Shown: positions 6,557 to 16,430, counted from the first letter of the stretch. The stretch: 23,034 bases of DNA from Oscillospiraceae bacterium (GCA_902786615.1 CADADE010000031.1:1-23034), one strand, 5' to 3'. Notes: a model not told the origin generated them from the letters alone. Numbers and translations: made by a program.

Positions 6557-7852
6557 CTACTCCGCAGCCTCCCTCGCTTTGGGCGCGATGACCGACATGG
6601 CCAGACGCTCGGGGGCAAGCTCCTCCGCCACGAAGCGGCGGCAGTCTTCCGCCGTGATCCCCTCCAGAAGGTCGAAGCTGTCAAAGGTGCAGTAGCCGTC
6701 AAAGTGATCCATGGCGAGGGAAACGCATACATTGTCAAAATCCTCCAGCGCCCGCAGCCGCGCGCCGAGCGAGGCCCGCTTTGCGCGGGTGAAGGTATCG
6801 TTGTCAAAGCCGTTTTCCGCAATTTGCGCGACCTCCGCCTTGAACTCGCGCAGCACCTTGTCGGGCGTTCTGCTCTCGCCGCCGAGGATGAAGGTAAGGG
6901 TTCCGGCGCTGGCGTCGACCTCATAGTCAAAGTCCATGTTCAGCGTCCCGTCGGCATAGAGCCGCGTGAAGAAGGGGGAGGAATTGCCGCAGAGCATCCG
7001 CAGGGCGAGCCCCGCGATCAGACGCTGACGCTGGGCCGCTTCGCCGCCGAGACCGGGGGTGAGCTTCGCGCCGATGAGAAACTGCGGGGCCGAGACCTCC
7101 ATCTCCTCCCGGCGGAAGCTCTCCGCGGGCAGCAGACTTTCCGCCTCACCGAAATCCGCCGCGGGGACGGGGGCCTTCTCCTTGGGCAGTACTTCCCCGG
7201 CAATGCGGCAGACGGCCTCCGGGTCCACGTCGCCCTCCACACAGAGGACCATGTTGGACGGCGCGTAAAAGACCCTGTGGCAGTCATAGAGCGTTTCGGC
7301 GGTGATCTCGGCAATGCTCTCCACCGTGCCGGCTACCCGGTCACGGATGGGGTGATGGGCGTAGAGCAGCTTGAGCAGGTTATAGTAGATTTCCATGCCG
7401 GGGTTATCCTCCCCCATGCGGATCTCTTGGGCGATGATGCCCTGCTCCTTCTGCACGGTCTCCTCCGTGAAATACGGCGTGGAGACAAAGTGCAGCAGCA
7501 TGCGAAGGTTTTCCTCAAAGCCCTCGGTGCACTGAAAGTAATAGCAGGTAATGCCGGAGGAGGTGAAGGCATTGGGATCTGCGCCGTTGGCGGAGAGAAT
7601 GTTCAGGGCGTTGTCGCCGTTTGGGAGATCGAACATCTTGTGTTCCAGATAATGCGCCACGCCCGCCGGGGTGTCGAGCATTTTGCCGTCCACGCTGAAG
7701 CGGCGGCAGGCCCCGCCGTAGTTGGCGGCAAAGGCGGCATAGAAAGTGGAAAAGTCCTTTTTGGGAACGACGCGCACTTCCAGACCGTTATCAAGCACGG
7801 CGCTGTAGAGCGTTTCGCCCACGCCGGGGTAATCATGCTTGTGTATCTTCAT
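6557..7852 (-). CDS. yfmH: M16 family metallopeptidase, YfmH/YmfH type (active-site subunit)
   Basis: The product has 431 residues when started at the ATG at 7852, which removes a basic, unlikely 30-residue extension overlapping the upstream gene and begins with the family-like MKIHKHDYPGVGETLY. The inverted zinc motif HxxEH is present as HYLEH at residues 67-71, and E148 lies exactly 76 residues further, matching HxxEH-x76-E of the pitrilysin/MPP family. A second M16 half follows. In Bacillus these proteins are paired with YmfF, and annotation systems link the pair to the EF-P 5-aminopentanol modification locus; the substrate here is unknown. Its start overlaps the end of yfmF by 20 bases, suggesting coupled translation of a heterodimer in which only this subunit carries the zinc site. 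Confidence 0.88.
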   Translation of the reverse strand: MKIHKHDYPGVGETLYSAVLDNGLEVRVVPKKDFSTFYAAFAANYGGACRRFSVDGKMLDTPAGVAHYLEHKMFDLPNGDNALNILSANGADPNAFTSSGITCYYFQCTEGFEENLRMLLHFVSTPYFTEETVQKEQGIIAQEIRMGEDNPGMEIYYNLLKLLYAHHPIRDRVAGTVESIAEITAETLYDCHRVFYAPSNMVLCVEGDVDPEAVCRIAGEVLPKEKAPVPAADFGEAESLLPAESFRREEMEVSAPQFLIGAKLTPGLGGEAAQRQRLIAGLALRMLCGNSSPFFTRLYADGTLNMDFDYEVDASAGTLTFILGGESRTPDKVLREFKAEVAQIAENGFDNDTFTRAKRASLGARLRALEDFDNVCVSLAMDHFDGYCTFDSFDLLEGITAEDCRRFVAEELAPERLAMSVIAPKAREAAE

Positions 7853-9161
7853 CTTCCGCTTCCTCTTCTTCCTCAGACTCTTCCCCGTCCTCACCGCGCA
7901 GGAAATAGACGAGATCCAGTTCCACGCTGCGGGCGATGGCAATAACGTCTTCCTTCGTCACGTCCTCCACAAGTCCGGCAAGCTCATTGGGACCGCAGTC
8001 CAGCCCATCGAGCGCCTGACTGAGCCAGTAGCCCTCCAGCTCCCCCTGGCTGTCCAGCGTCGCGCGCAGGTCCGAGGCTACGGCGCGCTTTGCCCAGAGA
8101 AGCTCGTCATCCGTAATATCGCCGTTTTTGACCGCCTCGAGCTGGGCGAGGATCTCCGCTTTGGCAGGCTCAAAGTTTTCAAAGCTGATGCCGGAGGATA
8201 CAAGCATCAGTCCCTTGCGCAAAACGACGGCAGAACTTGCGTAGTAGCACAGCGAGAGCTTTTCGCGCACATTCAGGAAGAGCTTGGAGGTTGCGCCGCT
8301 GCCGTAGAGGGCGTTGAAGACATGAATGGCGGCGCGGTCGGGCTCCTCCATGCAATCGCCCAGGCGGAAGCCGAGCACCAGCTTGCCCTGGGTCACGTCC
8401 ATCCGCTCCTCATAATAGCGCGGCTCGGCCTCAACGGCGTTCATGCGGATCTCAGTGCCGATGTCATAGTTGATCTCGCCCCTCGGCATCCCGGCCAGCG
8501 CCTCGCACAGGGCCTGCTCCACGTCGGAAAGCTTTGCCTGCCCGCAGTAGAAAAGCTCCATGGGGCTTGTGCGCAGAAGCTCCCGGTAATGCCGGGTGAG
8601 CTTTTTGTAGTGGATGCCCTCCGCCTCCTCGATGCTGCCGAAGCGGGAGACGGCAAAGTCCTCATAACAGCACATCTCTTCAATGCAGCGCTGCACGGCG
8701 TAGCTGCGCTTCTCGTTGACGCGGCTGCGGATGAGATCCAGGAGCTTTTCCTTCTCGCTGTCCACATATTGCGGAAGAAGAAGCCCGCCGCGCGTGACGG
8801 GGGAGAGCAGCATCTCCGCCATCAGGGCGCTCACCTCCCCCAGCAGGGCTTCTCCCCCGGGGAGAAAGGCGGGCTCCGGGAAGCTCGCAAAAAAGCCGAG
8901 ACAGTGCACCTCGCCGATCCGGCGGATCACGGGCTCGATCGCGGCTCCGTAGAGCTCGTCAAGGCGGGCGGAGAGCTTCTCCATATCCGGGTAGCGTGTG
9001 GTGCCGCGGTGCAGCACGGCAGGGATCAGCGCGTTCATGGACGCGGTTTCCCGTGTGAGCTGGGTGAGCAGATTGACGCTCAAACAGGCGGTCTTGAATT
9101 TATCGGATCGCAGATGGCTCAGAAAAACGCCTGGCATCAGCTCCGACCGTGAATACTCCAT
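7833..9161 (-). CDS. yfmF: M16 family peptidase-like protein, YfmF/YmfF type (no zinc motif)
   Basis: The 442-residue protein has the two-lobed M16 layout but no HxxEH: the corresponding region reads LIPAVLHRGTTRYPDMEKLS, which is typical of YmfF-like partners. The C-lobe has the family pattern VFNALYGSGATSKLFLNVREKLSLCYYASS. It probably pairs with YfmH encoded immediately downstream. The C-terminus is strongly acidic (a run of glutamates before EDEDTQA), and this acidic stretch is encoded by the same bases that form the ribosome site and start of yfmH. The ATG at 9161 is preceded by GGAGGTG with 5-base spacing, and a promoter lies at 9201-9229. It is the first gene of the minus-strand operon yfmF-yfmH-lgt-coiled coil-ogt. 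Confidence 0.87.
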   Translation of the reverse strand: MEYSRSELMPGVFLSHLRSDKFKTACLSVNLLTQLTRETASMNALIPAVLHRGTTRYPDMEKLSARLDELYGAAIEPVIRRIGEVHCLGFFASFPEPAFLPGGEALLGEVSALMAEMLLSPVTRGGLLLPQYVDSEKEKLLDLIRSRVNEKRSYAVQRCIEEMCCYEDFAVSRFGSIEEAEGIHYKKLTRHYRELLRTSPMELFYCGQAKLSDVEQALCEALAGMPRGEINYDIGTEIRMNAVEAEPRYYEERMDVTQGKLVLGFRLGDCMEEPDRAAIHVFNALYGSGATSKLFLNVREKLSLCYYASSAVVLRKGLMLVSSGISFENFEPAKAEILAQLEAVKNGDITDDELLWAKRAVASDLRATLDSQGELEGYWLSQALDGLDCGPNELAGLVEDVTKEDVIAIARSVELDLVYFLRGEDGEESEEEEEAEDEDTQA

Positions 9162-9200
9162 GGGGCACCTCCAGGGGGGGGTAATTTCTATATTTGTTTA

Positions 9201-9229
9201 ATTATAACACTAAGAGAGAGAAATGCAAA
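9201..9229 (-). promoter_or_regulatory. Sigma-A-type promoter for the yfmF operon
   Basis: Read on the minus strand, TTTGCA (9224-9229) and a perfect TATAAT (9201-9206) are separated by 17 bases, in an AT-rich stretch 40 bases before the yfmF start. The spacing and the -10 are consensus and the -35 is 4/6. A short leader leads to the GGAGGTG ribosome site. Confidence 0.75.
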
Positions 9230-9324
9230 GAAAAAGTGTGAAGAGTGAAGTTATGGTATCCGCTTTGCGAATGATTCTTATTCAGCGGCAAAGGCGCACG
9301 ATAAACTTCAAACTCCACACTGAA

Positions 9325-12300
9325 CTAAATCCCTTTCCCATTGTATTTCTCGCCGTCGACATAGAGCGCGCTGTCCTGCGCCTCGATACGGTGCGCGGTT
9401 CCCTTCGTGTCTGTCCAATAAACCGTATAGTCTCCCGGCAGGGGAGCGGCGGGGCTGACATAGAGCTTCCCGCCCTTCAACTTGAGGCCCAGCAGCCCCT
9501 CGCAGACCACGCGGAAGTACCAGCCCGCAGAGCCGGTGTACCAGGTCCAGCCCGCGGCTCCCTCGCGTCCGGGCGCGGCGCATACATCCGCCGGGAGAAC
9601 AAAGGGTTCGGCCTCATAGCAGGCCGGATCGTGTGTCTCGGGCAGCAGCATGCGCAGAAGCTCGCGCCCCTCGCGCTCCCGTCCGCGCCGGAGACAGGCC
9701 AGAGCCAGCCAGATTGCCGCGTGAGTGTACTGTCCGCCGTTTTCCCGGAAGCCTGCGCCGTAGCCGCTGAGATAACCGGGGCTGTCGGACGTGGGATAGG
9801 GCGGGTCGAGAAGCTTCACAACGCCGTGTTCCCGGTCGACCAGACGGCTGAGCGCACTGTCCAGCGCAAGCTCGACCTTTTCAGGACTTGCCCAGGGGCA
9901 GAGGGCCGCCCAGCTCTGAGCGAGGGAGTCGATGCGATCCCCATCACCGAGGGCTCTGCCGTCCTTCCTCCAGGCGCGGATATACCAGCGCCCGTTGAAG
10001 GCGGCGTCGGCCGCCCGGCCGAGCTGCTCGGAGAGTAAGCGATAGTGCGCGGCGCGCCTGTCGTCCAGACTCTCCAGCAGCTCCGCAAAGCGCAGGGCGC
10101 AGCAGGAGAAAAACCAGCCCAGCCAGACGCTCTCCCCGCCCACGCGGTCAAGACCGTCGTTCCAGTCGCCGCTGCCCATGAAGGGGAGGCCGTGCGGGCC
10201 GAAGCCGCGCTCCTCGGCTTTGCGCAGGGCAAGCAGAGCATGCTCCAGGACGCAGGCCGTTTCCGCGCTTTGCTCCGGCATTTCGTAGCGGTCGCGCTCC
10301 TCCTCGCGCAGCGCGGGAGAGCGGACAAAGGGCAGCGCCACGGAGCAGACGGAGAGATCGCCGGTTGCTTCTGTATATTCGCACAGCGCCCACACCAGCC
10401 ACAGAAGATCGTCCGAGCAGCGGGTGCGCACCCCTTTGTCGCCGCCGGGGTGACGGTGCCACCAGTGCATCACGTCGCCCTCCTGGTACTGGTGACGGCA
10501 GCAGTCCAGGATCTGTGCGCGGCAGAGCGCCGGATCGACAAGCAGCAGGTTCGCGCTGTCCTGGAGCTGATCCCGGAAGCCGATGGCCCCGCCGCTCTGA
10601 TAAATACTGCTTCGCGCAAGCAGACGGCAGGCGTAGGTCTGGTAGACCGCCCAGTTGTTCATATAGTCTGCAAGCGCCGCGTCCACGCACGCCAGCCGAA
10701 AACGCCCGAGCAGATCCCGCCACCAGCGCTGCGTCTCGCGCAGCATAGCCTCCGCCTCGCCGGGGAAGAGGGCGCGGTTTACACTCTCTTCCTTCGTCCC
10801 CAGGAGCAGGAGCGTGGCGTCCTCCGCGTCCAGGCGCAGACGCAGCGCCGCGGGGCAGAAGTCCTTTTCAAAGCGCAGGGGGACGGACGCGGCGAGATAG
10901 AGCGACGTTCCCGGCAGCCAGCTCCCGGCGTCCGTGAGGCACAGCAGCCCGCTCTGCTCCCGGATCTGCAGCCCTGCCGCGTCCTCCGTGCCGAGACGGG
11001 GGGAGAGCTCCCAGCCCAGCGTGAGCCCGCCTGCGCCGCGGATGAGCAGCGCACGCAGATCAAGCCCCATGGGGATAAAGAGCGCCGTTTCGATCTGCCG
11101 CCCGGCGATTTCCTTTCGCCAGACGCTGACAGCGGGGGAGTAGGCCACACCGCAGGGGCTGACCCCGTCGGCAAAGAGACTCACGGCCTCATCGCCCACC
11201 CAGGCGTACAGCGCTTCCGCGCCCGCCGTGTCCCGAATATCCTCCGGGGGCGGCAGCAGACGCATTTCCCGTGCGTTTTTGAGCCACAGCCCCGCCGGAC
11301 CGAAGTCGGCGGCAAAGGCGGAGAGACTGCCGTTTGTGATCACATGCTGCCAGATGCGCGGCGGCATGGCGTTTTCAACGGTGTAAAAGAAACGGTCCGC
11401 ATCCCAGCCGTGCGCGGGAATACGCGCTGCGCGCTTCGGAGCGGGGAGGGCGGACGAAAGCGGCGCTGGCAGCAGCCGCGGCGCCCCAATGAAAACGGCG
11501 GCGCGGCTTTTCAGCACGTCCGCGGCCTCGGTCGGCGCACTCAGAACGCCGCCGCGCGCGCCCAGCAGCGCTTCCAGACCGAAGGCGGCAAGGCGGCGCT
11601 CAAGCTCCCGCATGCGCGGGCGCAGATATTCCCCATGCTCATTGGAAAGGTAGACCAACTCCGCTTCCAGCCCACAGCTTTTCAGCAGACAGAAGCAGCG
11701 CAGCAGGCGCTCGGACTCCGCCGCGCCCGCCTCGCAGCCAATCAGCGGCAGATCGCCGGACACGCCCCAGCGCCAGAGTGCGGATTTGGGCGCGGCGCCG
11801 CACAGACGGTTTTCCCACAGCGGCAGGACAAGCTCCATGGCCTCGCCAAGCTCGTCTCCGCTCATGCCGAGGCGCAGGGCGGCCGCCCGTGTCATGCTTC
11901 CGCCGGCACTCGCGGGGGCGGCAAGGATGCGCGCCGCAGCGTCGAAAGCCTCCCGCGCGCTCTGCCCCAGGGCGAGGGCGAAGCGAGCCTCCGTTTTTTC
12001 GCCCTTTTGCGGCGGCAGCTCGACCCGCGCAGAGACCAGCGGCGATAAAAGCGCGCCGAGACCGCCCCGCGCGTCGGCGTGAAAGACGGCGGGCAGATCG
12101 GCAGCGAGACAGAGCCAGCGCTCAGACTCCCCGTTTTTCGAAAGCCTTCGCAGCAGCAGACACCCGTCACGTACCTCTGCCCACAGCCCCAGCTGCCAGT
12201 AGGCGCGGTGACTGCGCCAGTCGCGCTCCAGGGCGAGAACGGGCGTAAAGCGCAGCGTGAGCGGGAGCGAATGCGCAAGCCCGGAAACGGAGATCATCAG

Positions 12301-15300
12301 CGCCTCCCCCAGCTCGCCTTCGGCGCTCTGCCTTCTCAGCGAGACGGACAGTGGATCGGTTTTCAGCTCCCAGCGGCAGCTCTCTTCGCCGAATTCCCAG
12401 CGATCCGAGACCCCGGCGGGCAGAAGCTCCCTTTCGCCGAGAGAAATCGAGAGACCCGGATCGCCGCCCTCGGACTGATAGACGCACAGATCCCCCAGAA
12501 AGGCGGCGCTCTCGCCGCTGTACTTCACGCGCAGACTGTAAGCCCCGTTTGAGAGCAGGCAGGCCCCGGGCTTTTCGCTGCAGACGCCGCTCTGCTCCCA
12601 GGCGCGGCGCGGACTCTTCTCCGGCCGCTCCGGCACCGGGGCGCGATCCCGCCGGATCACGGCGGCGGAGTCCGGCAGCTTCTCCTGCAAAAGAAGGGTA
12701 AACGCCGCCATCTCCGGCTCGCTCATAAAAAGCTCCCGCACAAGTCCGCCGTCCACAGCGTTAAGCGCGGCGAGAATGCTCATCCCGACATGGTGCGCCA
12801 TCCAGCAGCGTACCTGTTCCCCCTCGTTCCGGGTGCAGCGGCCCGGGGTGAAATCCAGCGCTTCGATATATCCCCAGCGGCCCGCCGCGCCGAGATCGCG
12901 CAGCCGCCGGAGATTGCGCACGGCGGCGGCGGGCTCCACCGCGAGCGCGAGAAAGCTCGCGTAGGGCGCAATGACCAGATCCTCCTCCTGTCCTCGCTTG
13001 AGCGCCAGAGCCGGACAGCCGTGGGCCTTGTAGCGATAGCTGTTCGCCGCGTCCAGGGAATAGAAGGCACTCTCGGAGATGCCCCAGGGCATGCCCGGCA
13101 GATGCCGTCTGCGCTGGACGTAGAGACAAAAGCGCGCGCTTTCATAGAGAAGGCTCGAGCGATAGAGCGGCAGAAAGAGCATCGGCATCAGATACTCGAA
13201 CATGGTGCCCGTCCAGCTTGCAAGACCGCGAAAGCCGTCCTTCTGCAGCTGCGCCCGGCTGAGCTGCCGCCAGTGCCGCAGCGGAACCTGACCGCGGGCG
13301 AGGGCAATATAGCTTGTGAGCATCGCCTCGCTTGCCATCAGATCGTACCAGCCGCCCGCGCCCCGCTCCTTTTCGGCGTCATAGCAGATATAGAACAGCT
13401 CCCGCTGCCGGTCATAGAGGGGGCCAAAATCCATCTCCTCCAGGAGCCGTCGGAACCGTGCTTCCAGGTCGGCCTTTTCCCAGCGCCGCAGGGCGGCGCA
13501 GGCGGTGACCAGACCCGCGCAGAGATTGCCGCTGTCCACGGTGGAGAGAAAGCGCGGGCGCAGCGGGCGCAGGGTGCGCGTGTCGTACCAGTTGAAAAAG
13601 TGCCCCCTGTGCCGCTCCAGCTGTTCAAGCGTCGGCAGCATATGGCTGAGATAGGAGAGGGCTTCATCTTTCGGTATCACGCCCGCCGTCCCAAGGGCCG
13701 CTGCCGAAGCGAGGGCGAGGCCGATATTTGTCGGCGAGGTGCGGTGCGCCGCGCCGACAGGCGGCTGCTGCTGAAAGTTGTCGGGCGGGAGAAAATGATC
13801 CTCCGCCCCGGAGAGATCCTTATAATAGCCCCAGCTCTCGCTGAGGGCGCGGTGCAGCAGATCGCTGTCCCGCACGGAGAGGGGCGCTTCCCGCGCCGAG
13901 GGGAGGGCCAGCGCCGCCGTCGCCGCCGGACTCAACAGCCACATGAGCCCCGCCGCCTTGCCGGGGGCCTGGGGCGCAAAGGCCATCAGCAGCACCCCCA
14001 GCATCACGCAGGGCCACATTGCCCTGACATGCTCGGCCAGAGAGCTTGTCGCCTGCACCTCGGCAAAGGTCGTCCACTGCAAAAGCCGCCTGTGGCTCAC
14101 CAGCATGCGCCAGAGCGCGGTGAGGATCGCCGTGAGGCAGATCCAGGCCTCAAAGGGCAGAAGCCAGAGACGCATGAAGCTTCGCACAATGGCCCCGCCG
14201 AGACCTGTGAGAAGCCTGGTGTGCCGCCGTATGCGGACGCGCCCGTTTTCACGCTGCAATCCGCATTCGGCAAGCGTAAGCAGCAGATCCTGCAAAAGCG
14301 TCAGGAGCGCGGCCCAGCCGACAAGCTTCAGCCCGGGACTCGGCGAGACGAGCCCCAGCAGCATGGCCGTCAATGTCAGCGGCGCGACCAGACTGCGCCG
14401 CAGGCTGTCCAGCAGGCGAAAGCGGTCCATGAAGGGCAGTTCCCGCTTGAAGATCCAGGGGGCGTTCTGCCAGTCGCCCCGCACCCAGCGGTGCATGCGC
14501 TTATAATAGGCCAGGGGCTTGGCCGGAAAGGCGTCGGAAAAGGCGGCGTCGCTCATATACGCCCCGTGCAGATACGCGCCCTCCAGCGCGTCGTGGCTGA
14601 GAATGCGCTTTTCCGGCAGCTTCTCCCCGCACTTGAGCAGCATACGCGCGTCGAGTATGCCCTTGCCCGCGAAGCCGCCGGAGCCGAAGGCGTCCATGTA
14701 GAGCTCGGTGCTGAGTCCGCCGTAGGGATCGCTGCCCCCGGCTCCGGCGAAGATCAGGGCAAAGTCTGTCGCGCCCGCGCTCTCAAGCTCCGTTTCAATG
14801 CGCGGATGGATGACCGCGTGCCCCGCCGTCGGCAGTCCGTCCGGCCCGGGCAGGGGGGCGTTCAGCGGATGCAGCGCCGCCCCGATGAGCTGCCCCAGCG
14901 AGCCGGGGAAAACGCGGGTGTCGGCGTCCAGCGAGATGATGTAGCGCGTACCACGCAGGGCGTTTTGATCGCCGACGACCGTGAGGGCGCTCCCTTGCCC
15001 GCACAGGAGCCTTGCCAACTCCGTCAGCGCGCCGCGCTTGCGCTCGTGACCGCTGTAGCTTTCTCCGTCAAACACGCGGGGGCGGAGGAAGAGATAGAAG
15101 CCGCCGCCGTATTTTTCGTTGAGCCTCTCCACCTGCAGCCTCGCCGTTTGAATCAGCGCCTCATCACCGGAGGCGTGTTCGCTTTTGGCGGCGGGCAGAT
15201 CGGCCAGCAGCCCGAAGCAGAGCTCACTGCCCTCGTGCACGCTTGCAAGGCGAAGCTCCTCCAGACGGGCGGGGTCCACGCAGCCGAGCAGCACCGACAG

Positions 15301-16338
15301 CACGCAGAGCGTCTTCCCCTCCGGCGGCACCCCGTCCGAGAGATCGAGGCGCGGCAGGGGATGGGGACGCAGAAAACGCAGCAGCAGAAAGTCCACAATA
15401 CCCTTTACCAGCGACCAGAGCGGGACGATCAGCAGCAAGGCCGCCCGTACATCGCGCAGCATGACGGACGCAAGCAGACAGCCGAAAAGCGTGAGGCCTG
15501 TGAGAGAGGCCGTATAGACCGCCGCACCCAGCTCTCCCGGCGGGGTGTACAGCAGAAACCCCACATGACGTCCCTCGGCTTTGGCCGTGTCGATCAGGCG
15601 GCGGGCGAGCGTCTGCTCGTCTATCCCCTCCGCCTCCGCCATTTCCGCGAGACGCCGCAGATAGTCCTCCCGCGTCTGCCTGTCCATGCGCGAAAAGCTC
15701 CCCGTGGGGTCCTCGGAGAGAATCTTTCCGGACACGTCCGCTCCGTCCAGCACGGACTCCATATCCATCGAGGACAGCAGGATCAGCGAGCGGAAGAGCG
15801 CTGCGAGCGTATTGCTCAGCTCCTCGGGCTCGCTCGACGCGCGCATCTTCCGGCATGCGCCGGCGACGGCCTCCAGAATCACCGCCCGCAAGGCCGCAGG
15901 GAAGAGCAGCAGCTCCCGCCGCTGCAAAGCAGTCACGCTCTGAAAGCCCCGCAGAAAGAGAGCGCAGCGCTCCTCTGTCAGTTTGCCTTGTCCGGCGGAG
16001 AGAAGCGCACGGCAGAGCTCCGTCACCAAAAGCTTCCCGCGGCTGCAGCGCTGCGGCTGGGCCTGCTTGAAGGCGCGGCGGACGGCGGGGTACTCCCGCT
16101 GAATCAGATAGTGGTTATCCAGCAGCCATTCGCAGGCCGCCGGGATGCGCGCCGCCCCGTCGTAGCGCCGCTGCAGGAGACTCTGGCAGCGCGCCGTCTC
16201 CTGGTAGCAGCGCAGGAGCGCCTGCGCCTCGCCCCGCCCGTCGCTCCTGCCGTCGGCGCGCAGGGTCTGGGCGCAGGAGACGGCGTAGTCAAAAAGCTTC
16301 TCGTCTTCGATATACGGTATCAGATTCATGCTGTCCAT
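9325..16338 (-). CDS. Cyclic beta-1,2-glucan synthase-like multidomain membrane enzyme (GT84-GH189-GH94)
   Basis: This giant protein has 2337 residues. An N-terminal helical region is followed by two membrane spans near 270-320, then a glycosyltransferase module with DAD at 471-473 and HRWVRGDWQ at 616-624 (GT84/GT2-like). Four further hydrophobic segments lie between about 650 and 810. A glucoamylase-like region (about 850-1250; PPDNFQQQP, STVDSGNLCAGL, CWMAHHVGMSI) corresponds to the cyclising GH189 module. The C-terminal GH94 phosphorylase-like module has MHWWHRHPGGDKGVRTRCSDD near 1955-1975 and GDWND at 2057-2061, D2061 being the likely catalytic acid. This order is known from NdvB/ChvB synthases, where GH94 trims chain length. 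Members I know are about 2700-2900 residues, so this one is compact. ATG 16338 was chosen over 16518 because GGAG lies 6 bases upstream and 16518 would overlap divergent ylxM. No transporter is adjacent. Confidence 0.87.
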   Translation of the reverse strand: MDSMNLIPYIEDEKLFDYAVSCAQTLRADGRSDGRGEAQALLRCYQETARCQSLLQRRYDGAARIPAACEWLLDNHYLIQREYPAVRRAFKQAQPQRCSRGKLLVTELCRALLSAGQGKLTEERCALFLRGFQSVTALQRRELLLFPAALRAVILEAVAGACRKMRASSEPEELSNTLAALFRSLILLSSMDMESVLDGADVSGKILSEDPTGSFSRMDRQTREDYLRRLAEMAEAEGIDEQTLARRLIDTAKAEGRHVGFLLYTPPGELGAAVYTASLTGLTLFGCLLASVMLRDVRAALLLIVPLWSLVKGIVDFLLLRFLRPHPLPRLDLSDGVPPEGKTLCVLSVLLGCVDPARLEELRLASVHEGSELCFGLLADLPAAKSEHASGDEALIQTARLQVERLNEKYGGGFYLFLRPRVFDGESYSGHERKRGALTELARLLCGQGSALTVVGDQNALRGTRYIISLDADTRVFPGSLGQLIGAALHPLNAPLPGPDGLPTAGHAVIHPRIETELESAGATDFALIFAGAGGSDPYGGLSTELYMDAFGSGGFAGKGILDARMLLKCGEKLPEKRILSHDALEGAYLHGAYMSDAAFSDAFPAKPLAYYKRMHRWVRGDWQNAPWIFKRELPFMDRFRLLDSLRRSLVAPLTLTAMLLGLVSPSPGLKLVGWAALLTLLQDLLLTLAECGLQRENGRVRIRRHTRLLTGLGGAIVRSFMRLWLLPFEAWICLTAILTALWRMLVSHRRLLQWTTFAEVQATSSLAEHVRAMWPCVMLGVLLMAFAPQAPGKAAGLMWLLSPAATAALALPSAREAPLSVRDSDLLHRALSESWGYYKDLSGAEDHFLPPDNFQQQPPVGAAHRTSPTNIGLALASAAALGTAGVIPKDEALSYLSHMLPTLEQLERHRGHFFNWYDTRTLRPLRPRFLSTVDSGNLCAGLVTACAALRRWEKADLEARFRRLLEEMDFGPLYDRQRELFYICYDAEKERGAGGWYDLMASEAMLTSYIALARGQVPLRHWRQLSRAQLQKDGFRGLASWTGTMFEYLMPMLFLPLYRSSLLYESARFCLYVQRRRHLPGMPWGISESAFYSLDAANSYRYKAHGCPALALKRGQEEDLVIAPYASFLALAVEPAAAVRNLRRLRDLGAAGRWGYIEALDFTPGRCTRNEGEQVRCWMAHHVGMSILAALNAVDGGLVRELFMSEPEMAAFTLLLQEKLPDSAAVIRRDRAPVPERPEKSPRRAWEQSGVCSEKPGACLLSNGAYSLRVKYSGESAAFLGDLCVYQSEGGDPGLSISLGERELLPAGVSDRWEFGEESCRWELKTDPLSVSLRRQSAEGELGEALMISVSGLAHSLPLTLRFTPVLALERDWRSHRAYWQLGLWAEVRDGCLLLRRLSKNGESERWLCLAADLPAVFHADARGGLGALLSPLVSARVELPPQKGEKTEARFALALGQSAREAFDAAARILAAPASAGGSMTRAAALRLGMSGDELGEAMELVLPLWENRLCGAAPKSALWRWGVSGDLPLIGCEAGAAESERLLRCFCLLKSCGLEAELVYLSNEHGEYLRPRMRELERRLAAFGLEALLGARGGVLSAPTEAADVLKSRAAVFIGAPRLLPAPLSSALPAPKRAARIPAHGWDADRFFYTVENAMPPRIWQHVITNGSLSAFAADFGPAGLWLKNAREMRLLPPPEDIRDTAGAEALYAWVGDEAVSLFADGVSPCGVAYSPAVSVWRKEIAGRQIETALFIPMGLDLRALLIRGAGGLTLGWELSPRLGTEDAAGLQIREQSGLLCLTDAGSWLPGTSLYLAASVPLRFEKDFCPAALRLRLDAEDATLLLLGTKEESVNRALFPGEAEAMLRETQRWWRDLLGRFRLACVDAALADYMNNWAVYQTYACRLLARSSIYQSGGAIGFRDQLQDSANLLLVDPALCRAQILDCCRHQYQEGDVMHWWHRHPGGDKGVRTRCSDDLLWLVWALCEYTEATGDLSVCSVALPFVRSPALREEERDRYEMPEQSAETACVLEHALLALRKAEERGFGPHGLPFMGSGDWNDGLDRVGGESVWLGWFFSCCALRFAELLESLDDRRAAHYRLLSEQLGRAADAAFNGRWYIRAWRKDGRALGDGDRIDSLAQSWAALCPWASPEKVELALDSALSRLVDREHGVVKLLDPPYPTSDSPGYLSGYGAGFRENGGQYTHAAIWLALACLRRGREREGRELLRMLLPETHDPACYEAEPFVLPADVCAAPGREGAAGWTWYTGSAGWYFRVVCEGLLGLKLKGGKLYVSPAAPLPGDYTVYWTDTKGTAHRIEAQDSALYVDGEKYNGKGI

Positions 16339-16430
16339 GTCTTTCTCCGATCTGCAAATGATATACGCGAGAACATTTTTTCCCATTTGGCGGGGGATAT
16401 ACATTTTTGACCGCTGACAAGAAAAAAGAC

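Noticed and set aside
9230..9324. Possible terminator for the cyclic glucan synthase gene
   Set aside because: I saw only broken short inverted repeats (around 9260-9290) and no T run on the minus strand, so no terminator is claimed.
12790..16410. A 1206-residue open frame on the plus strand, and several other long frames (7839-9152, 10045-12048), opposite minus-strand genes
   Set aside because: They mirror the very GC-rich coding of real minus-strand genes. Their translations are rich in R, Q, A, G and P with no family motif and no good ribosome sites.
16339..16430. Promoter for the cyclic glucan synthase on the minus strand
   Set aside because: TTGTCA and TATATC-like words exist, but their spacing (about 13 bases) is wrong. 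No supportable promoter was found.
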